The notes: a model not told the origin generated them from the letters alone. A stretch of DNA of 64,000 nt from Gaiellaceae bacterium (GCA_026002995.1 BPGK01000001.1:682001-746000), one strand, 5' to 3'. Shown: positions 1 to 8,383, counted from the stretch's first letter. Made by a program: numbers and translations.

Positions 1-195
1 TTCGCTGCCCGTGACGTCGAGGCGTTCGACCGCGATCTCATGTACTTCGGCGAGGATGGCCGTCCGCGCTTCATGCCGCCGCCGGATGCGCCGGCGACGG
101 AGATCGCGCACCGCTACTCGCCGCGGAGGCGGCAGACGCTCGACCCGAGGCCACCCGAGCCGTACCGCACCTTCGAGGAGGGTGATCGCGCGTGA
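1..195 (+). CDS. C-terminal end of an unidentified protein (partial)
   Basis: The window opens inside this gene. Only the last 64 codons are visible, in the frame beginning at base 1 and ending at TGA 193-195. The tail is polar and rich in Asp, Arg and Pro, and no domain can be named from it. Its stop overlaps the GTG of the next gene by four bases (GTGA), so translation is probably coupled and it belongs to the same transcript as the isomerase-like and ThuA-like genes. A role in sugar catabolism is inferred from position only. Confidence 0.6.
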   Translation, partial: FAARDVEAFDRDLMYFGEDGRPRFMPPPDAPATEIAHRYSPRRRQTLDPRPPEPYRTFEEGDRA

Positions 196-1103
196 GCGCG
201 ATCGAGGGCGGGCGCCCCGGGCTGCTGCGGCGCTGCGGGATCAGCCAGTGCACGACTCCCACGCTCACCGCGGCGGAGGCGGCAGCGCTGTACGCCGAGG
301 CTGGTTTCGGCGCGATCGGCGTGTGGCTGCACAAGCTCGAGCGACCCGACTGGACGGGGGGCTTCTTCGTGCCGGAGGTCGAGCTCGCGCCGGCCCTCGT
401 CGAAGAGACGGCATCCGACCTGCGGGCGAGCGGCCTCGTCGTCTCCCACGTCGTTCTCGGGGGCTTCTTCGTCACCGACGACGAGGAGCTCCGCCGGCGC
501 CGGGTTCGCTCGACCGTGCGGGCGCTCGACGTCGCGGAGGCGCTCGGCGCGACCTGCCTCGTCATCGCTCCCGGCCGGCTCGAAGGCCGCCCGGTCACGT
601 GGGCGCACGACTGTGCGTCCCGCTCCCTGAGCGAGGTGCTCGAGCTCCGCTCCGAGAGCTCCGTTCGCCTCGGTCTCGAACCGGTGATCGCCTGGCAGAG
701 CGACTACATGTGCTCCATCGCGCGCGCCCTCGAGCTCGTCGAGCTCGTCGACCACCCGCGGCTCGGCGTCTTCCTCGACAACTTCCACCTCTGGCACAAC
801 GCCGACTGGGACACCCCGTTCGTCCTCGAGGAGGTCGAGCGCGCCGGCCCGCACATCGTCGGCGTCCACGTCAACGACGGCGTTCGCGGCTCCGAGGAGC
901 GAGCACTCCCGGGAGAAGGCGAGATGCCGGTGGCGGAGTTCGTGGCGGCTGTCGAGCGGACGGGATACGACGGCTCGTACGACGTCGAGTACGTCTACGA
1001 CGCGGGCCGCATCGCCGCCGAGCCGGATTCGTTCGCGCCCGAGGCGGTGGTTGCACGCTGTCACGCCGGCCTGGAGAAGGTCCTCGCCGGAGTGCTCGGG
1101 TGA
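192..1103 (+). CDS. Sugar phosphate isomerase/epimerase-like TIM-barrel protein
   Basis: 303 residues with the layout of the xylose-isomerase-like (AP endonuclease 2) TIM-barrel superfamily, whose members isomerise or epimerise sugars and inositol derivatives in the cytoplasm using a divalent metal. Likely metal ligands are visible in order: Glu in LGLEPVIAW, Asp/His in FLDNFHLWH, His in GVHVND and Glu in DVEYVYD. The GTG start overlaps the stop of the preceding gene, and the stop overlaps the GTG of the ThuA-like gene. The substrate cannot be read from sequence. The ABC sugar importer encoded opposite and the ThuA neighbour suggest processing of an imported sugar. Confidence 0.8.
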   Translation: MSAIEGGRPGLLRRCGISQCTTPTLTAAEAAALYAEAGFGAIGVWLHKLERPDWTGGFFVPEVELAPALVEETASDLRASGLVVSHVVLGGFFVTDDEELRRRRVRSTVRALDVAEALGATCLVIAPGRLEGRPVTWAHDCASRSLSEVLELRSESSVRLGLEPVIAWQSDYMCSIARALELVELVDHPRLGVFLDNFHLWHNADWDTPFVLEEVERAGPHIVGVHVNDGVRGSEERALPGEGEMPVAEFVAAVERTGYDGSYDVEYVYDAGRIAAEPDSFAPEAVVARCHAGLEKVLAGVLG

Positions 1104-2020
1104 GCGCTCCGCCCCGATCGTCGAGCGAGCGGCTGGCCGCGCTCCTCCTCACGGGCCACGACCACTTCCACCACCGCTGGCGTCACGCGGCTTCTCTTAC
1201 GCGCGACACGCTCGAGGCGTCGGGGCGCTTCTCCGTGGACGTGAGCGAGGAGCCGGAGCGGGTGACGAGGGCGTTGCTCGCCCGCTACGACTGCGTGCTC
1301 GTCTCGTACTTCGGCGCGCGGGTGCCGGGCGAACCGGAGATCCGCTGGGGTTCTCACGCCGAGGCAGCACTCTTCGACTTCGTGCGCGGGGGTGGGGGCA
1401 TCGTGCTCCTGCACACGACCTTCGCGATGGGCGCGACCTGGGACGATCCCCACGCCGACGAGCTCCTCCGCCTGGCGGGCGGGCTGCTCGGCCCGGAGAG
1501 CCGACGAGCTCCTGGCGAGCGGTTCCTGGTCGAGGTCGAGGCTCCCACGAATCCCATTACGAACGGGCTCCCGCGCTCTTGGGAGCAGCCGGTCGACGAC
1601 AAGTTCGTGCACCTGCGTTGGCACCCGGACGCCTCGCCGCACGTGCTCGCAACGGTCGTGGACGAGCCGGAGGCGTATCTCGGCGGCGCGTACTACGCGA
1701 TCCGCGGCCTTCCCGGGCCGCCGCTTTCGACCGACGAGGAGGTGCGCCTCCTCCCGGGCGTCGGCGAGCGCCACCCGGTGGCGTGGACGAACGCGTACGG
1801 CGAAGGGCGCGTGTTCGCGCTCATGCTCGGCCACGTCGGCGCGAGCACGATCGAGGATGCGCGCGCGAGCCTGAAGCAGGGACGGGAGGTAGGGCCGACG
1901 GTGGATGTCGCGGCGCGCACTCCCGAGTACGTCGGCCTCCTCCTGCGTGGCACGGAGTGGGCGGCGACCGGCGGCGTGACGCTTCAGCTCCCCGCCTTCG
2001 CCTCCGAGCCCTCGCCGTAG
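1100..2020 (+). CDS. ThuA-like (trehalose utilisation) domain protein
   Basis: 306 residues from the GTG that overlaps the previous stop. The protein matches the ThuA fold, a class I glutamine-amidotransferase-like flavodoxin fold. It has an N-terminal strand LLLTGHDHFHHRW, a central RGGGGIVLLHTTFA segment, a VDDKFVHL segment, and a C-terminal PVAWTNAYGEGRVFALMLGH motif typical of the family. ThuA proteins occur in trehalose and other disaccharide catabolic operons, where a role in 3-keto-sugar metabolism has been proposed. Here it ends a three-gene unit and meets the ABC transporter ATPase gene tail to tail with a 19-base gap. The exact reaction is unknown. Confidence 0.8.
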   Translation: MSAPPRSSSERLAALLLTGHDHFHHRWRHAASLTRDTLEASGRFSVDVSEEPERVTRALLARYDCVLVSYFGARVPGEPEIRWGSHAEAALFDFVRGGGGIVLLHTTFAMGATWDDPHADELLRLAGGLLGPESRRAPGERFLVEVEAPTNPITNGLPRSWEQPVDDKFVHLRWHPDASPHVLATVVDEPEAYLGGAYYAIRGLPGPPLSTDEEVRLLPGVGERHPVAWTNAYGEGRVFALMLGHVGASTIEDARASLKQGREVGPTVDVAARTPEYVGLLLRGTEWAATGGVTLQLPAFASEPSP

Positions 2021-2039
2021 CGCCGAGCGTGTCCGCCGC

Positions 2040-3239
2040 TCAGCGGATGGCGGCGCCGGTCTCGAGGTCGAAGAAGTGGAGGCGATCGACGGCGACCGCG
2101 AACTCGAACGGGCCCCGCGGTGGGGGGCTGGCGGTGATGTCGAAGCGCGCGCAGGCGAGCACGAACCGCTCCTGAGCGAGCTCCTCGAGGCGTTCGACCG
2201 CCGCCGCGTCGACGTCCTGAGCGAGCTCGAGGACGTCTTCGGTGACGACGGGTGGCGCCTCGACCGTTGCGTACACGAGCCGCTCGGGAGGAAGCGCCTC
2301 GTCGAACTTCACGTCGCCTCGCAGCCTCGGGAGCGCAGGATCGGAGGAGCGGGCGTCGAGCAGGTGCTCCGGCCGGATCCCGACCGCGAGCTCCCGATCG
2401 GCGTACGCCGCGAGCCCGAGCCTCCGCGCGAGCGTGTGCTCCGGGAGTGGAACTCGCTGCTCGCCGATGGCGCACGCGAGACCACTGCCGTCGTTCTCGA
2501 GTCGGCCCCGGAAGAGGTTCATCGCCGGTGAGCCGATGAACTCGGCCACGAAGAGGTTCGCGGGCTCGTCATAGAGGAGCTCGGGCGGTCCGTGCTGCTG
2601 GAGAACCCCTCTGCGCAGGACGGCGATGCGGTCGCCCATCGTCATCGCCTCGACCTGGTCGTGCGTGACGAAGATCGTCGTGACGCCGAGCTCCTCTTGG
2701 AGCCGCGTGATCTCGCTGCGCATCTGGACGCGAAGCTTGGCGTCGAGGTTCGAGAGGGGCTCGTCCATGAGGAACACCTGGGGCTGGCGTACGATCGCGC
2801 GCCCCATCGCCACCCGCTGGCGCTGCCCACCCGACAGGTGGCGCGGACGCCGGCCGAGCTGCTCCTCGAGGCCGAGGAGGGCTGCCGCCTGCTGGACGCG
2901 CTCGCGGATCTCGCGTTTGGGGACGCGCTGGCAGCGGAGTGGGAAGGCGATGTTGTCGAAGACGCTCATGTGCGGGTAGAGCGCGTAGTTCTGGAACACC
3001 ATCGCGACGTCGCGGTCCTGGGGCGCGAGGTCGTTCACGACTCGGTCCCCGATCCGGATCTCCCCGTCCGTCACCTCCTCGAGCCCTGCGACCATCCGCA
3101 GCGCCGTCGTCTTACCGCAGCCGGACGGGCCGACGAAGACGACGAGCTCGCCGTCTGCGATGTCGAGCTCGAACCCGACGAGGGCTCTCGTGCCGTCGGG
3201 GTACGTCTTGCTCACGTTCGAGAACGTCACCGGTGCCAT
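2040..3239 (-). CDS. Carbohydrate ABC transporter ATP-binding protein (UgpC/MsmK/MalK type)
   Basis: 399 residues. Walker [10 protein letters not shown] is at 37-45, the Q-loop in [10 protein letters not shown] near 81, the signature LSGGQ at 135-139 and Walker B FLMDE at 156-160. A long C-terminal regulatory (TOBE/MOI-like) part fills residues 240-399, as in MalK/UgpC proteins that energise sugar importers. It is the last gene of the leftward operon, 9 bases after the MalG-type permease. Such ATPases often serve several sugar importers in a cell. Length and motifs are normal. Confidence 0.93.
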   Translation of the reverse strand: MAPVTFSNVSKTYPDGTRALVGFELDIADGELVVFVGPSGCGKTTALRMVAGLEEVTDGEIRIGDRVVNDLAPQDRDVAMVFQNYALYPHMSVFDNIAFPLRCQRVPKREIRERVQQAAALLGLEEQLGRRPRHLSGGQRQRVAMGRAIVRQPQVFLMDEPLSNLDAKLRVQMRSEITRLQEELGVTTIFVTHDQVEAMTMGDRIAVLRRGVLQQHGPPELLYDEPANLFVAEFIGSPAMNLFRGRLENDGSGLACAIGEQRVPLPEHTLARRLGLAAYADRELAVGIRPEHLLDARSSDPALPRLRGDVKFDEALPPERLVYATVEAPPVVTEDVLELAQDVDAAAVERLEELAQERFVLACARFDITASPPPRGPFEFAVAVDRLHFFDLETGAAIR

Positions 3240-3248
3240 CGATCGCTC

Positions 3249-4073
3249 CTAGGTCTTGATCCCGCCCGTGAAGCCGCGGATGAGTTGCCGTTGCGCGACG
3301 ACGAAGAAGCAGAGCGCAGGAAGAAGCGCGACGATAACCGCTGCGAACACGAGGTTCCAGCGCGAGGCGAACTCGGCGACGAAGGAGTACACGGCGACGG
3401 GCAGGGGGGTGTTGTCGGTGCCACTGAGGAAGATGAGCGCGAGGAAGAAGTCGTTCCAGATGATGAGTCCGGTGAAGATCGCGACCGTCCCCGTGACGGG
3501 ACGAAGCAGGGGGAAGACGACCCTCCAGAAGATCCGAAGCTGGCTCGCTCCGTCTACCCGGGCCGCCTCCTCGTAGTCCCGCGGCAGCGCTCGCGCGAAC
3601 CCTGTGTAGAGGAAGACGGAGAACGGCATCCAGACCCCCGTGTAGAAGAGGATCAGTCCGAGGTACGTGCCGACGAGGCCGAGCTCGCGAAGCGCGGCAT
3701 ACGTGGGGACGAGGCCGAGCTGGAAGGGGAGGATGATCCCGATCACGAAGAGGAGGTAGAGGGTGGTGCTCATCGCGCCCGCTCTGCGGGCGATCGTGTA
3801 CGCGCAGAGAGAGCCGAGGGCGACGAGGAGGACGACGGTTCCGACGGTGAGGATCACGCTGTTGGCGAGCGCTCGGCCGAGCGACCCTTCCGTCCAGGCG
3901 GTTCCGAAGTTCCCGAGCTCGATCTGGCTCGGGAAGCTGAGCGGTGAGGCGAGCGCCTCGAGGTCGGGCTTCAGCGCGATGGTGACGAGGAAGTACAAGG
4001 GGATCCACCAGAGCGCCGCGAGCGCGAACAGCGCGAGCTCGCGGATGAGCGTCCGCCACGTGTAGCGGTGCAC
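3249..4073 (-). CDS. Carbohydrate ABC transporter permease, MalG type
   Basis: 274 residues with about six membrane segments, the first at 12-34. The EAA loop reads YEEAARVDGASQLRIFWRVV in the second half, the site that docks on the ATPase. This is the shorter permease (MalG/UgpE-like) of a two-permease CUT1 sugar importer. The GTG start lies 1 base after the end of the upstream permease stop region, so the two permeases are translationally linked. The C-terminus ends GFTGGIKT, typical of the family. Confidence 0.92.
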   Translation of the reverse strand: MHRYTWRTLIRELALFALAALWWIPLYFLVTIALKPDLEALASPLSFPSQIELGNFGTAWTEGSLGRALANSVILTVGTVVLLVALGSLCAYTIARRAGAMSTTLYLLFVIGIILPFQLGLVPTYAALRELGLVGTYLGLILFYTGVWMPFSVFLYTGFARALPRDYEEAARVDGASQLRIFWRVVFPLLRPVTGTVAIFTGLIIWNDFFLALIFLSGTDNTPLPVAVYSFVAEFASRWNLVFAAVIVALLPALCFFVVAQRQLIRGFTGGIKT

Positions 4074-4074
4074 C

Positions 4075-5004
4075 TCAGATCCTCCGTTCTCGGTAGCGGA
4101 GCACCGCGAGCTGCGCCAGTGCCATCGCCGTAATGAGGACGGTGAGGATCAGAGAGAGCGCAGCCCCGTACCCGTACCGCCCGAAGGCGAAGGTTTGTTT
4201 GTAGATCTGCGTCGCCAACGTCTCGGAGGCGTCGACCGGCCCACCTCCCGTCAGAGCGAGCACCTGGTCGAAGACGCCGAGGCCGTAGACGAGGCTGAGC
4301 GTCACGCTCACCGTGAACGCCGGCGCGAGGAGCGGGAGGGTGATCGTCCGGAAGCGGCGAAGCGTTGACGCGCCGTCGACCGCCGCAGCTTCGTCCAGCT
4401 CCTCGGGGATCCCGGCGAGACCCGAGAGGTACATCACCATGGCGAGCCCGGCGAACTGCCACACGAGGACGACGAAGATTGTCCACAGCGCCCAGGTGGG
4501 GTCGCCCGTCCACGCCCGTTGCCAGGAGTCGAGCCCCACCGCGTCGAGGAAGCGGTTGAGCGGGCCCGTGTAGCTGAAGATGAACTGCCAGATGTAGGAG
4601 ACGGCGAGCGAGCTCATGACGACCGGCGCGAAGAAGAGGGCTCTGAGGAGGATCCTCGTCTTGAGCGTGCGGTGCAGCGCGAGAGCGAGGAGGAGGCCGA
4701 TGACGTTCGCGGCGACGACGAACGTGACTGCGAGGACGATCGTGTTCTCGAGCGCTCCACGCGAGGCCGGGTTGTCGAGGATCTCGCGGAAGTTGTCGAG
4801 GCCGATGAACTGCGCCTCGCGGCTGATCCCGTTCCAGTCGGTGAAGGCGTACCACCCTCCGGCTGCAGTCGCGACGTAGCGCAGGAGGAGGACGAGGACG
4901 AGTGCCGGGAGGACCCAGACCCACGGAACCTGCGGCAGGCCGCTGCGCCTCCGGCGGCGCCGCGCCGCAGGCCGGGCGTTGGTACTCCCGGCGGGGACGC
5001 TCAT
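4075..5004 (-). CDS. Carbohydrate ABC transporter permease, MalF type
   Basis: 309 residues. A basic, Arg-rich N-terminus (residues 10-20) is followed by a first membrane segment and five more. The EAA loop reads LDEAAAVDGASTLRRFRTI. This is the MalF/UgpA-like partner of the downstream permease in a CUT1 importer. A strong hairpin lies just upstream of its ATG, between it and the binding-protein gene, which should lower its expression relative to the binding protein. Confidence 0.92.
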   Translation of the reverse strand: MSVPAGSTNARPAARRRRRRSGLPQVPWVWVLPALVLVLLLRYVATAAGGWYAFTDWNGISREAQFIGLDNFREILDNPASRGALENTIVLAVTFVVAANVIGLLLALALHRTLKTRILLRALFFAPVVMSSLAVSYIWQFIFSYTGPLNRFLDAVGLDSWQRAWTGDPTWALWTIFVVLVWQFAGLAMVMYLSGLAGIPEELDEAAAVDGASTLRRFRTITLPLLAPAFTVSVTLSLVYGLGVFDQVLALTGGGPVDASETLATQIYKQTFAFGRYGYGAALSLILTVLITAMALAQLAVLRYRERRI

Positions 5005-5032
5005 CCGAGCCGGTCGATCGTCCGGGGGGAGG

Positions 5033-5067
5033 AGGCACCCCCCGACCGGGAAGGTCGGGGGGTGCCT
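5033..5067 (-). terminator. Intra-operon hairpin between binding protein and permease genes
   Basis: A perfect 15-bp inverted repeat (arms 5033-5047 and 5053-5067, loop 5048-5052) lies 34 bases after the binding-protein stop and 29 bases before the MalF-type permease start. There is no U-tract, so it may act as a partial terminator or as an mRNA stabiliser for the upstream gene, as known for hairpins after malE-type genes. The role is inferred; the pairing is read directly. Confidence 0.75.
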
Positions 5068-5100
5068 GTGAGCTCTCTCGGTCGGCTCACGGGGCCGACG

Positions 5101-6414
5101 TTACCCGGATGCCCAGGCGGCGTCCATCTCCTGGAGCACCTGGAGGGGCGTGCGCTGGCCGGTGAGGAGGCCCTGCACACCCTTGCCGAGCGTCTCGAAG
5201 ACGGCGGGGTTTCGCCACTCGAGGTTCATGAGGGGATGCACCCGCTTCGACTGCTTGAGCAGCGGCGCGAGGCCGCGGAGCTCCCACGCGAGGTGGCGAC
5301 CCTTCTTCGCCTGGTAGAGGGAGGCGGCACCCGTGAGCTTCGCGTACAGACCGCCCGCTTGCGGTGTCGCCCAGAAGTCGACGAACCGGTTCGCCGCCTC
5401 GCGGACGCGGGTTCGCGAGTAGATGGCGAACGCGTCGTTCGGGGAGGCGTACACCTGCGTGTCAGCGGCCTTGTCCCCGGGCATCGCGAAGAAGTTGTAC
5501 TGCGCGTTCCGGTTGAAGCTCTTGATGAGCCCGACGATCGAGCTCGGGAGCACCCACGAGGCCACCTGGCCGGACACGAACCCCGGCGTCGCCGGGACGT
5601 TGTCGTTGCCCTCCGCTCCGGGCGGGAAGCAGCCCGCGTTCTTCATGTCCACGATCCGCTGCAGGGCGGTTCGCCAGGCCGGCGTGCCGGCGAAGGTGAC
5701 CCGGTTCCGGAGCCGCTTCTGGTTCCACTGTGGATCCTTCGCGAGGACGTAGCTACCCGCGACGACGACGCCGAAGAGCCCGGCGTTCTGCGCGCTCGCT
5801 CCGGCGAGGTTGAGGAAGCGCTTGCCACCGGCCACAGCCCGCCGACACGCGTTCAGGAACTGCGCCATCGTCGTCGGAACCCGGATTCCGAGCTGCTCGA
5901 GCACGGCCGGCTGGTGGAGGACCCCGACGGGGACGACGTTGATGGGCACTGCGTACAGCCGGTTCCCGATCCAGTACAGGTGCCGAGCGTTCTCGGGCAC
6001 GTAGTCCTTCGCCCACGGCCGCCGCGAGAGGTCGGCGACGTACCCTTCACGGGCGAGCGGCAGCACCGACTGGAGGCCGCCGGAGCCGGCCGTGACGTAG
6101 AAGACATCGGGGGCGTTGCCCGCCTGGAGCTGCGTGCGCAACGCTTGCGCGTAGGCGGTCCCGATGGGGAGGTACGTCGCGTCGACCTTGATGTTCGGGT
6201 ACCGCTGCTCGAACTTCTCGATGACCGCCTGCAGCTGCGTGTTCCCGCCCGCACCGGTCGACTGCGCGAGCAGCTTCAGGGTGACGGTCTGTGCCGGCGC
6301 CCCGCTCGCGTTCACGGAGAGGGCGAGCGCTCCGGCGAGCGCAGCCAGGAGCGCGAGCGCCGTCGGCCGCGGACGACGGCGCGACGCGCGACCTTCGCTT
6401 CGATCTCTCTGCAC
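5101..6414 (-). CDS. Extracellular sugar-binding protein of ABC transporter
   Basis: 437 residues from GTG 6414, chosen because AAGGAGG lies 5 bases upstream; an earlier in-frame GTG at 6429 would place this ribosome site inside the gene. A basic N-terminus and a hydrophobic segment (about residues 19-35) ending near GAPAQ form a signal peptide. There is no lipobox Cys, so attachment may be by other means. The mature part has the family-1 solute-binding layout (FEQRYPNIKVDATYLPIGTA near the start, FVSGQVASWVLPSS in the middle). It captures the imported sugar, identity unknown, and delivers it to the two permeases downstream. Confidence 0.9.
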   Translation of the reverse strand: MQRDRSEGRASRRRPRPTALALLAALAGALALSVNASGAPAQTVTLKLLAQSTGAGGNTQLQAVIEKFEQRYPNIKVDATYLPIGTAYAQALRTQLQAGNAPDVFYVTAGSGGLQSVLPLAREGYVADLSRRPWAKDYVPENARHLYWIGNRLYAVPINVVPVGVLHQPAVLEQLGIRVPTTMAQFLNACRRAVAGGKRFLNLAGASAQNAGLFGVVVAGSYVLAKDPQWNQKRLRNRVTFAGTPAWRTALQRIVDMKNAGCFPPGAEGNDNVPATPGFVSGQVASWVLPSSIVGLIKSFNRNAQYNFFAMPGDKAADTQVYASPNDAFAIYSRTRVREAANRFVDFWATPQAGGLYAKLTGAASLYQAKKGRHLAWELRGLAPLLKQSKRVHPLMNLEWRNPAVFETLGKGVQGLLTGQRTPLQVLQEMDAAWASG

Positions 6415-6454
6415 AACTACCTCCTTCACTGGTCGAGCCTGCCTTCCGAACGGT

Positions 6455-7444
6455 TCATGCGAGCACCGGGCTCGTCTGCTCGATGAGACGAGCGAGGTGC
6501 GCGTGGTGTTGTCTTGCCAGCGCGAACGGGTCGACCTCGTCCGCCTCGAGCCAGGCGCCGCCGCCCCACTCGCTGCAGACGAAGCGGTCGTACCCTCCTT
6601 CGCGCAGGACTGCGATCAGCTCCGCGTCCCGGGTGGCCGGGTCGTCGCCGAGGGAGTCGAGCTCCCACACCTTCGCGTGCACGTGGACGATCGAGGGCAC
6701 GTACGGACGCCACGCCTCCGGGTCCTGGCGCCCGAAGCGCACGAAGCCCGAGCGTGCGAGGTCGAGCGCGGACTGAGGAGCCTCGCTGCGCTCGAGCATG
6801 CGGAGGATCTCTCCCGTGCGCGCGCCTCGCTCCCACCGGGAGATGACGTCCTCGAGCGCGTCGGCCGGAAAGCCAGCCTCGAGGACCGCGCTCACGAAGG
6901 TCGAGGGGACGCGGCGCATGGCGACGCTGAAGTCGAGGACGAGCCCGAGCCCCGGGCTCGACAGCCGCTCGAGGAGCTCGAGCAGCGGGGCGACCGCTGG
7001 GTCGTCCGGTCGCTGGTCGCCCTGCACCTCCGTGGCGACGACGACACCCGCACGCTCGGCCCGGGGGGCGATGCCTTCGAGCACCTCGAGCGGGACACCG
7101 CTCGGGATCCGAGCGACGGGGAACGAGAGCCTCCCTGCCATCTCGACCTGCGCGCCGAGCTCCTCGAGCGCCTCGGCATGCGTGAGGCGGCGGTCGCTCC
7201 GGCGGAAGAGGTCGACGTAGATCCCGAGCGCTGCCGGCTCGAGCTCGAGCTCCTCGAGGAGGGCGCGGAAGGAGCGAATCTCTGCGTGGTCGAGCTCCGG
7301 GAACGCTCGCCAGAGCTGGTGTCCGATCACTTCGATCCCGTCGGGAGCTCCGGCATGCGCGATCCGGCCGAGCAGGTCCGAGGGCGTGAGCTCGCCGGCG
7401 AGCCACTCCTCGGCGAACGAGAACGTGCTCGATGCGCGCCTCAT
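6455..7444 (-). CDS. Xylose-isomerase-like TIM-barrel protein, first gene of sugar operon
   Basis: 329 residues. The sequence has the alternating strand/helix pattern of a sugar-phosphate isomerase/epimerase-like TIM barrel: GIEVIGHQLW, GIYVDLF, VVVATEVQGDQ, LGLVLDFSVAM, IVHVHAKVWEL and FVCSEWGGG. Acidic and His residues at strand ends could bind a metal (Glu in ATEVQ, Asp in LDFSV, His in HVHAK, Glu in CSEWG). It is the promoter-proximal gene of the operon that continues with the binding protein 40 bases downstream. It is probably a catabolic enzyme for the imported sugar; the reaction is unknown. Confidence 0.75.
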   Translation of the reverse strand: MRRASSTFSFAEEWLAGELTPSDLLGRIAHAGAPDGIEVIGHQLWRAFPELDHAEIRSFRALLEELELEPAALGIYVDLFRRSDRRLTHAEALEELGAQVEMAGRLSFPVARIPSGVPLEVLEGIAPRAERAGVVVATEVQGDQRPDDPAVAPLLELLERLSSPGLGLVLDFSVAMRRVPSTFVSAVLEAGFPADALEDVISRWERGARTGEILRMLERSEAPQSALDLARSGFVRFGRQDPEAWRPYVPSIVHVHAKVWELDSLGDDPATRDAELIAVLREGGYDRFVCSEWGGGAWLEADEVDPFALARQHHAHLARLIEQTSPVLA

Positions 7445-7463
7445 CGGCTGAACGAGTAGGTTA

Positions 7464-7475
7464 GAACCTGAGTTC
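7464..7475. promoter_or_regulatory. Candidate TetR operator 1, at start of sugar operon transcript
   Basis: GAACCTGAGTTC is an imperfect 12-bp palindrome with GAAC and GTTC half-sites spaced by 4. It lies immediately downstream of the -10 box at 7486-7491 and 20 bases before the isomerase ATG, a position that would block transcription. Two further copies flank the tetR start region. Binding is inferred from position and repetition. Confidence 0.6.
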
Positions 7476-7485
7476 GGATTCGCGA

Positions 7486-7514
7486 CTTATACAGCGCACG
7501 TCTCGCGCCGTCAA
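7486..7514 (-). promoter_or_regulatory. Sigma70-type promoter of the sugar operon
   Basis: Read on the minus strand: TTGACG (7514-7509), a 17-base spacer, then TATAAG (7491-7486). It is one of the best -35/-10 pairs in the window. Transcription would begin near 7479, giving a leader of about 35 bases that contains the GAAC-N4-GTTC palindrome. Confidence 0.75.
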
Positions 7515-7587
7515 GCGATCCGAGCCGTCGCCCTCGTCCGGCTCCGCGACGGCGTTCGCGCTGCGGATGGTTTGGCTTGCCGGGCGC

Positions 7588-8232
7588 TCAGGCCTGCGAG
7601 CCGGGCTCGCTCAGCAGGTAGGCGGCGCAGGCGTTGCCGATCTCGGAGACGAGGTCGTCCCAGGGGATCGGGCGATCGCTCTCGAAGGTCGGGCCGTACA
7701 TGACCTGTCTCGCGAACGTGCAGTACGCCATCCGGTAGGCGACGTCGACGGCCTTCTCCGGGTCGGGGTGCCGAATCTCCCCTCGATGCTCGAGCACCGC
7801 CGCCGCGAAGCGATGGGCGAGGTCGATGCTGCTCTCCGATCCTCGCTTGGCGATCGCTTCGTCGACTGCGCCGAGGTGCATGAAGGCGCGAAGGAGATCC
7901 TCTCGCTCGCGGAAGATGTCTGCCACCCGCCGCACCGCGGCGACCACCGCCTCGCGGGCGTTGGCGGCGTCGCGCTCCTCGGCTGCGAGTTCCTCGTGGC
8001 GGGCCTCGATGGACGCCATCGTGTCCATGTGCACCGCTCGCAGGAGCCCGACCTTGCTTCCGAACCGCGCGTAGATCGCCCCGACGGACACGCCGGCGCG
8101 CTGACTCGCGTCTTGGATCGTGAAGCCGTCGAAACCGCGCTCCTCGAGGAGGCTCTTCGATGCCGTGAGCACGCGTTCGAGCGAAGCGTGGCTTCGCTTC
8201 TGCTTCGGTGGGCGTATCGTCGTCTCAGCCAT
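7588..8232 (-). CDS. TetR/AcrR family transcriptional regulator
   Basis: 214 residues from ATG 8232, chosen because CAGGGGA lies 8 bases upstream; an ATG at 8241 and a TTG at 8271 are also in frame, but the latter would place the operator inside the gene. The N-terminal helix-turn-helix (residues 12-58) contains FTIQDASQRAGVSVGAIYARFGSK, the usual TetR recognition region (F..I..iA..aGvs.g..Y.hF..K). The rest is a helical ligand-binding domain without recognisable specificity. It probably represses itself, the divergent oxidoreductase and the sugar operon through GAAC-N4-GTTC sites. The inducer is unknown. Confidence 0.9.
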   Translation of the reverse strand: MAETTIRPPKQKRSHASLERVLTASKSLLEERGFDGFTIQDASQRAGVSVGAIYARFGSKVGLLRAVHMDTMASIEARHEELAAEERDAANAREAVVAAVRRVADIFREREDLLRAFMHLGAVDEAIAKRGSESSIDLAHRFAAAVLEHRGEIRHPDPEKAVDVAYRMAYCTFARQVMYGPTFESDRPIPWDDLVSEIGNACAAYLLSEPGSQA

Positions 8233-8253
8233 CCCGTCCATCCCCTGGAAGTG

Positions 8254-8265
8254 AATTCGAGTTCT
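8254..8265. promoter_or_regulatory. Candidate TetR operator 2, in tetR promoter
   Basis: GAATTCGAGTTC, related to the GAAC-N4-GTTC palindrome, lies just downstream of an AT-rich AATAAT (minus strand, 8276-8271) that could be the -10 of tetR. This position would give autorepression. It is the weakest of the three copies, with one half-site changed from GAAC to GAAT. Confidence 0.5.
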
Positions 8266-8323
8266 AATCAATTATTGTGTCTGAGGCGCCGGACGGGCGT
8301 CGCCTCGAGCCGAGCATAGAACC

Positions 8324-8350
8324 GAACTCGGGTTCGTGTTCTGGTACAAG
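8324..8350 (+). promoter_or_regulatory. Candidate TetR operator 3 and -10 of the oxidoreductase transcript
   Basis: GAACTCGGGTTC (8324-8335) matches GAAC-N4-GTTC exactly and lies where the -35/spacer region would be. TACAAG (8345-8350) is a -10-like hexamer 6 bases before the ATG of a short leader ORF. A repressor bound here would cover the promoter. Confidence 0.55.
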
Positions 8351-8356
8351 TGCGCC

Positions 8357-8383
8357 ATGGGACGGAGCCCGCACGCCGGGTGA
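8357..8383 (+). CDS. Eight-codon leader peptide overlapping the oxidoreductase start
   Basis: ATG 8357 opens an ORF encoding MGRSPHAG and ending at TGA 8381-8383, which overlaps the GTG start of the oxidoreductase by four bases (GTGA). The ATG lies 6 bases after TACAAG, so it would be the 5' end of a leaderless mRNA. Ribosomes finishing the leader could re-initiate at GTG 8380, which has no good ribosome site of its own. No recognisable attenuator codons are present. The function is inferred. Confidence 0.45.
   Translation: MGRSPHAG

Noticed and set aside
8350-8379. GTG 8350 as start of the oxidoreductase
   Set aside because: It adds ten residues unlike the family start and has no ribosome site; GTG 8380 coupled to the leader ORF fits better.
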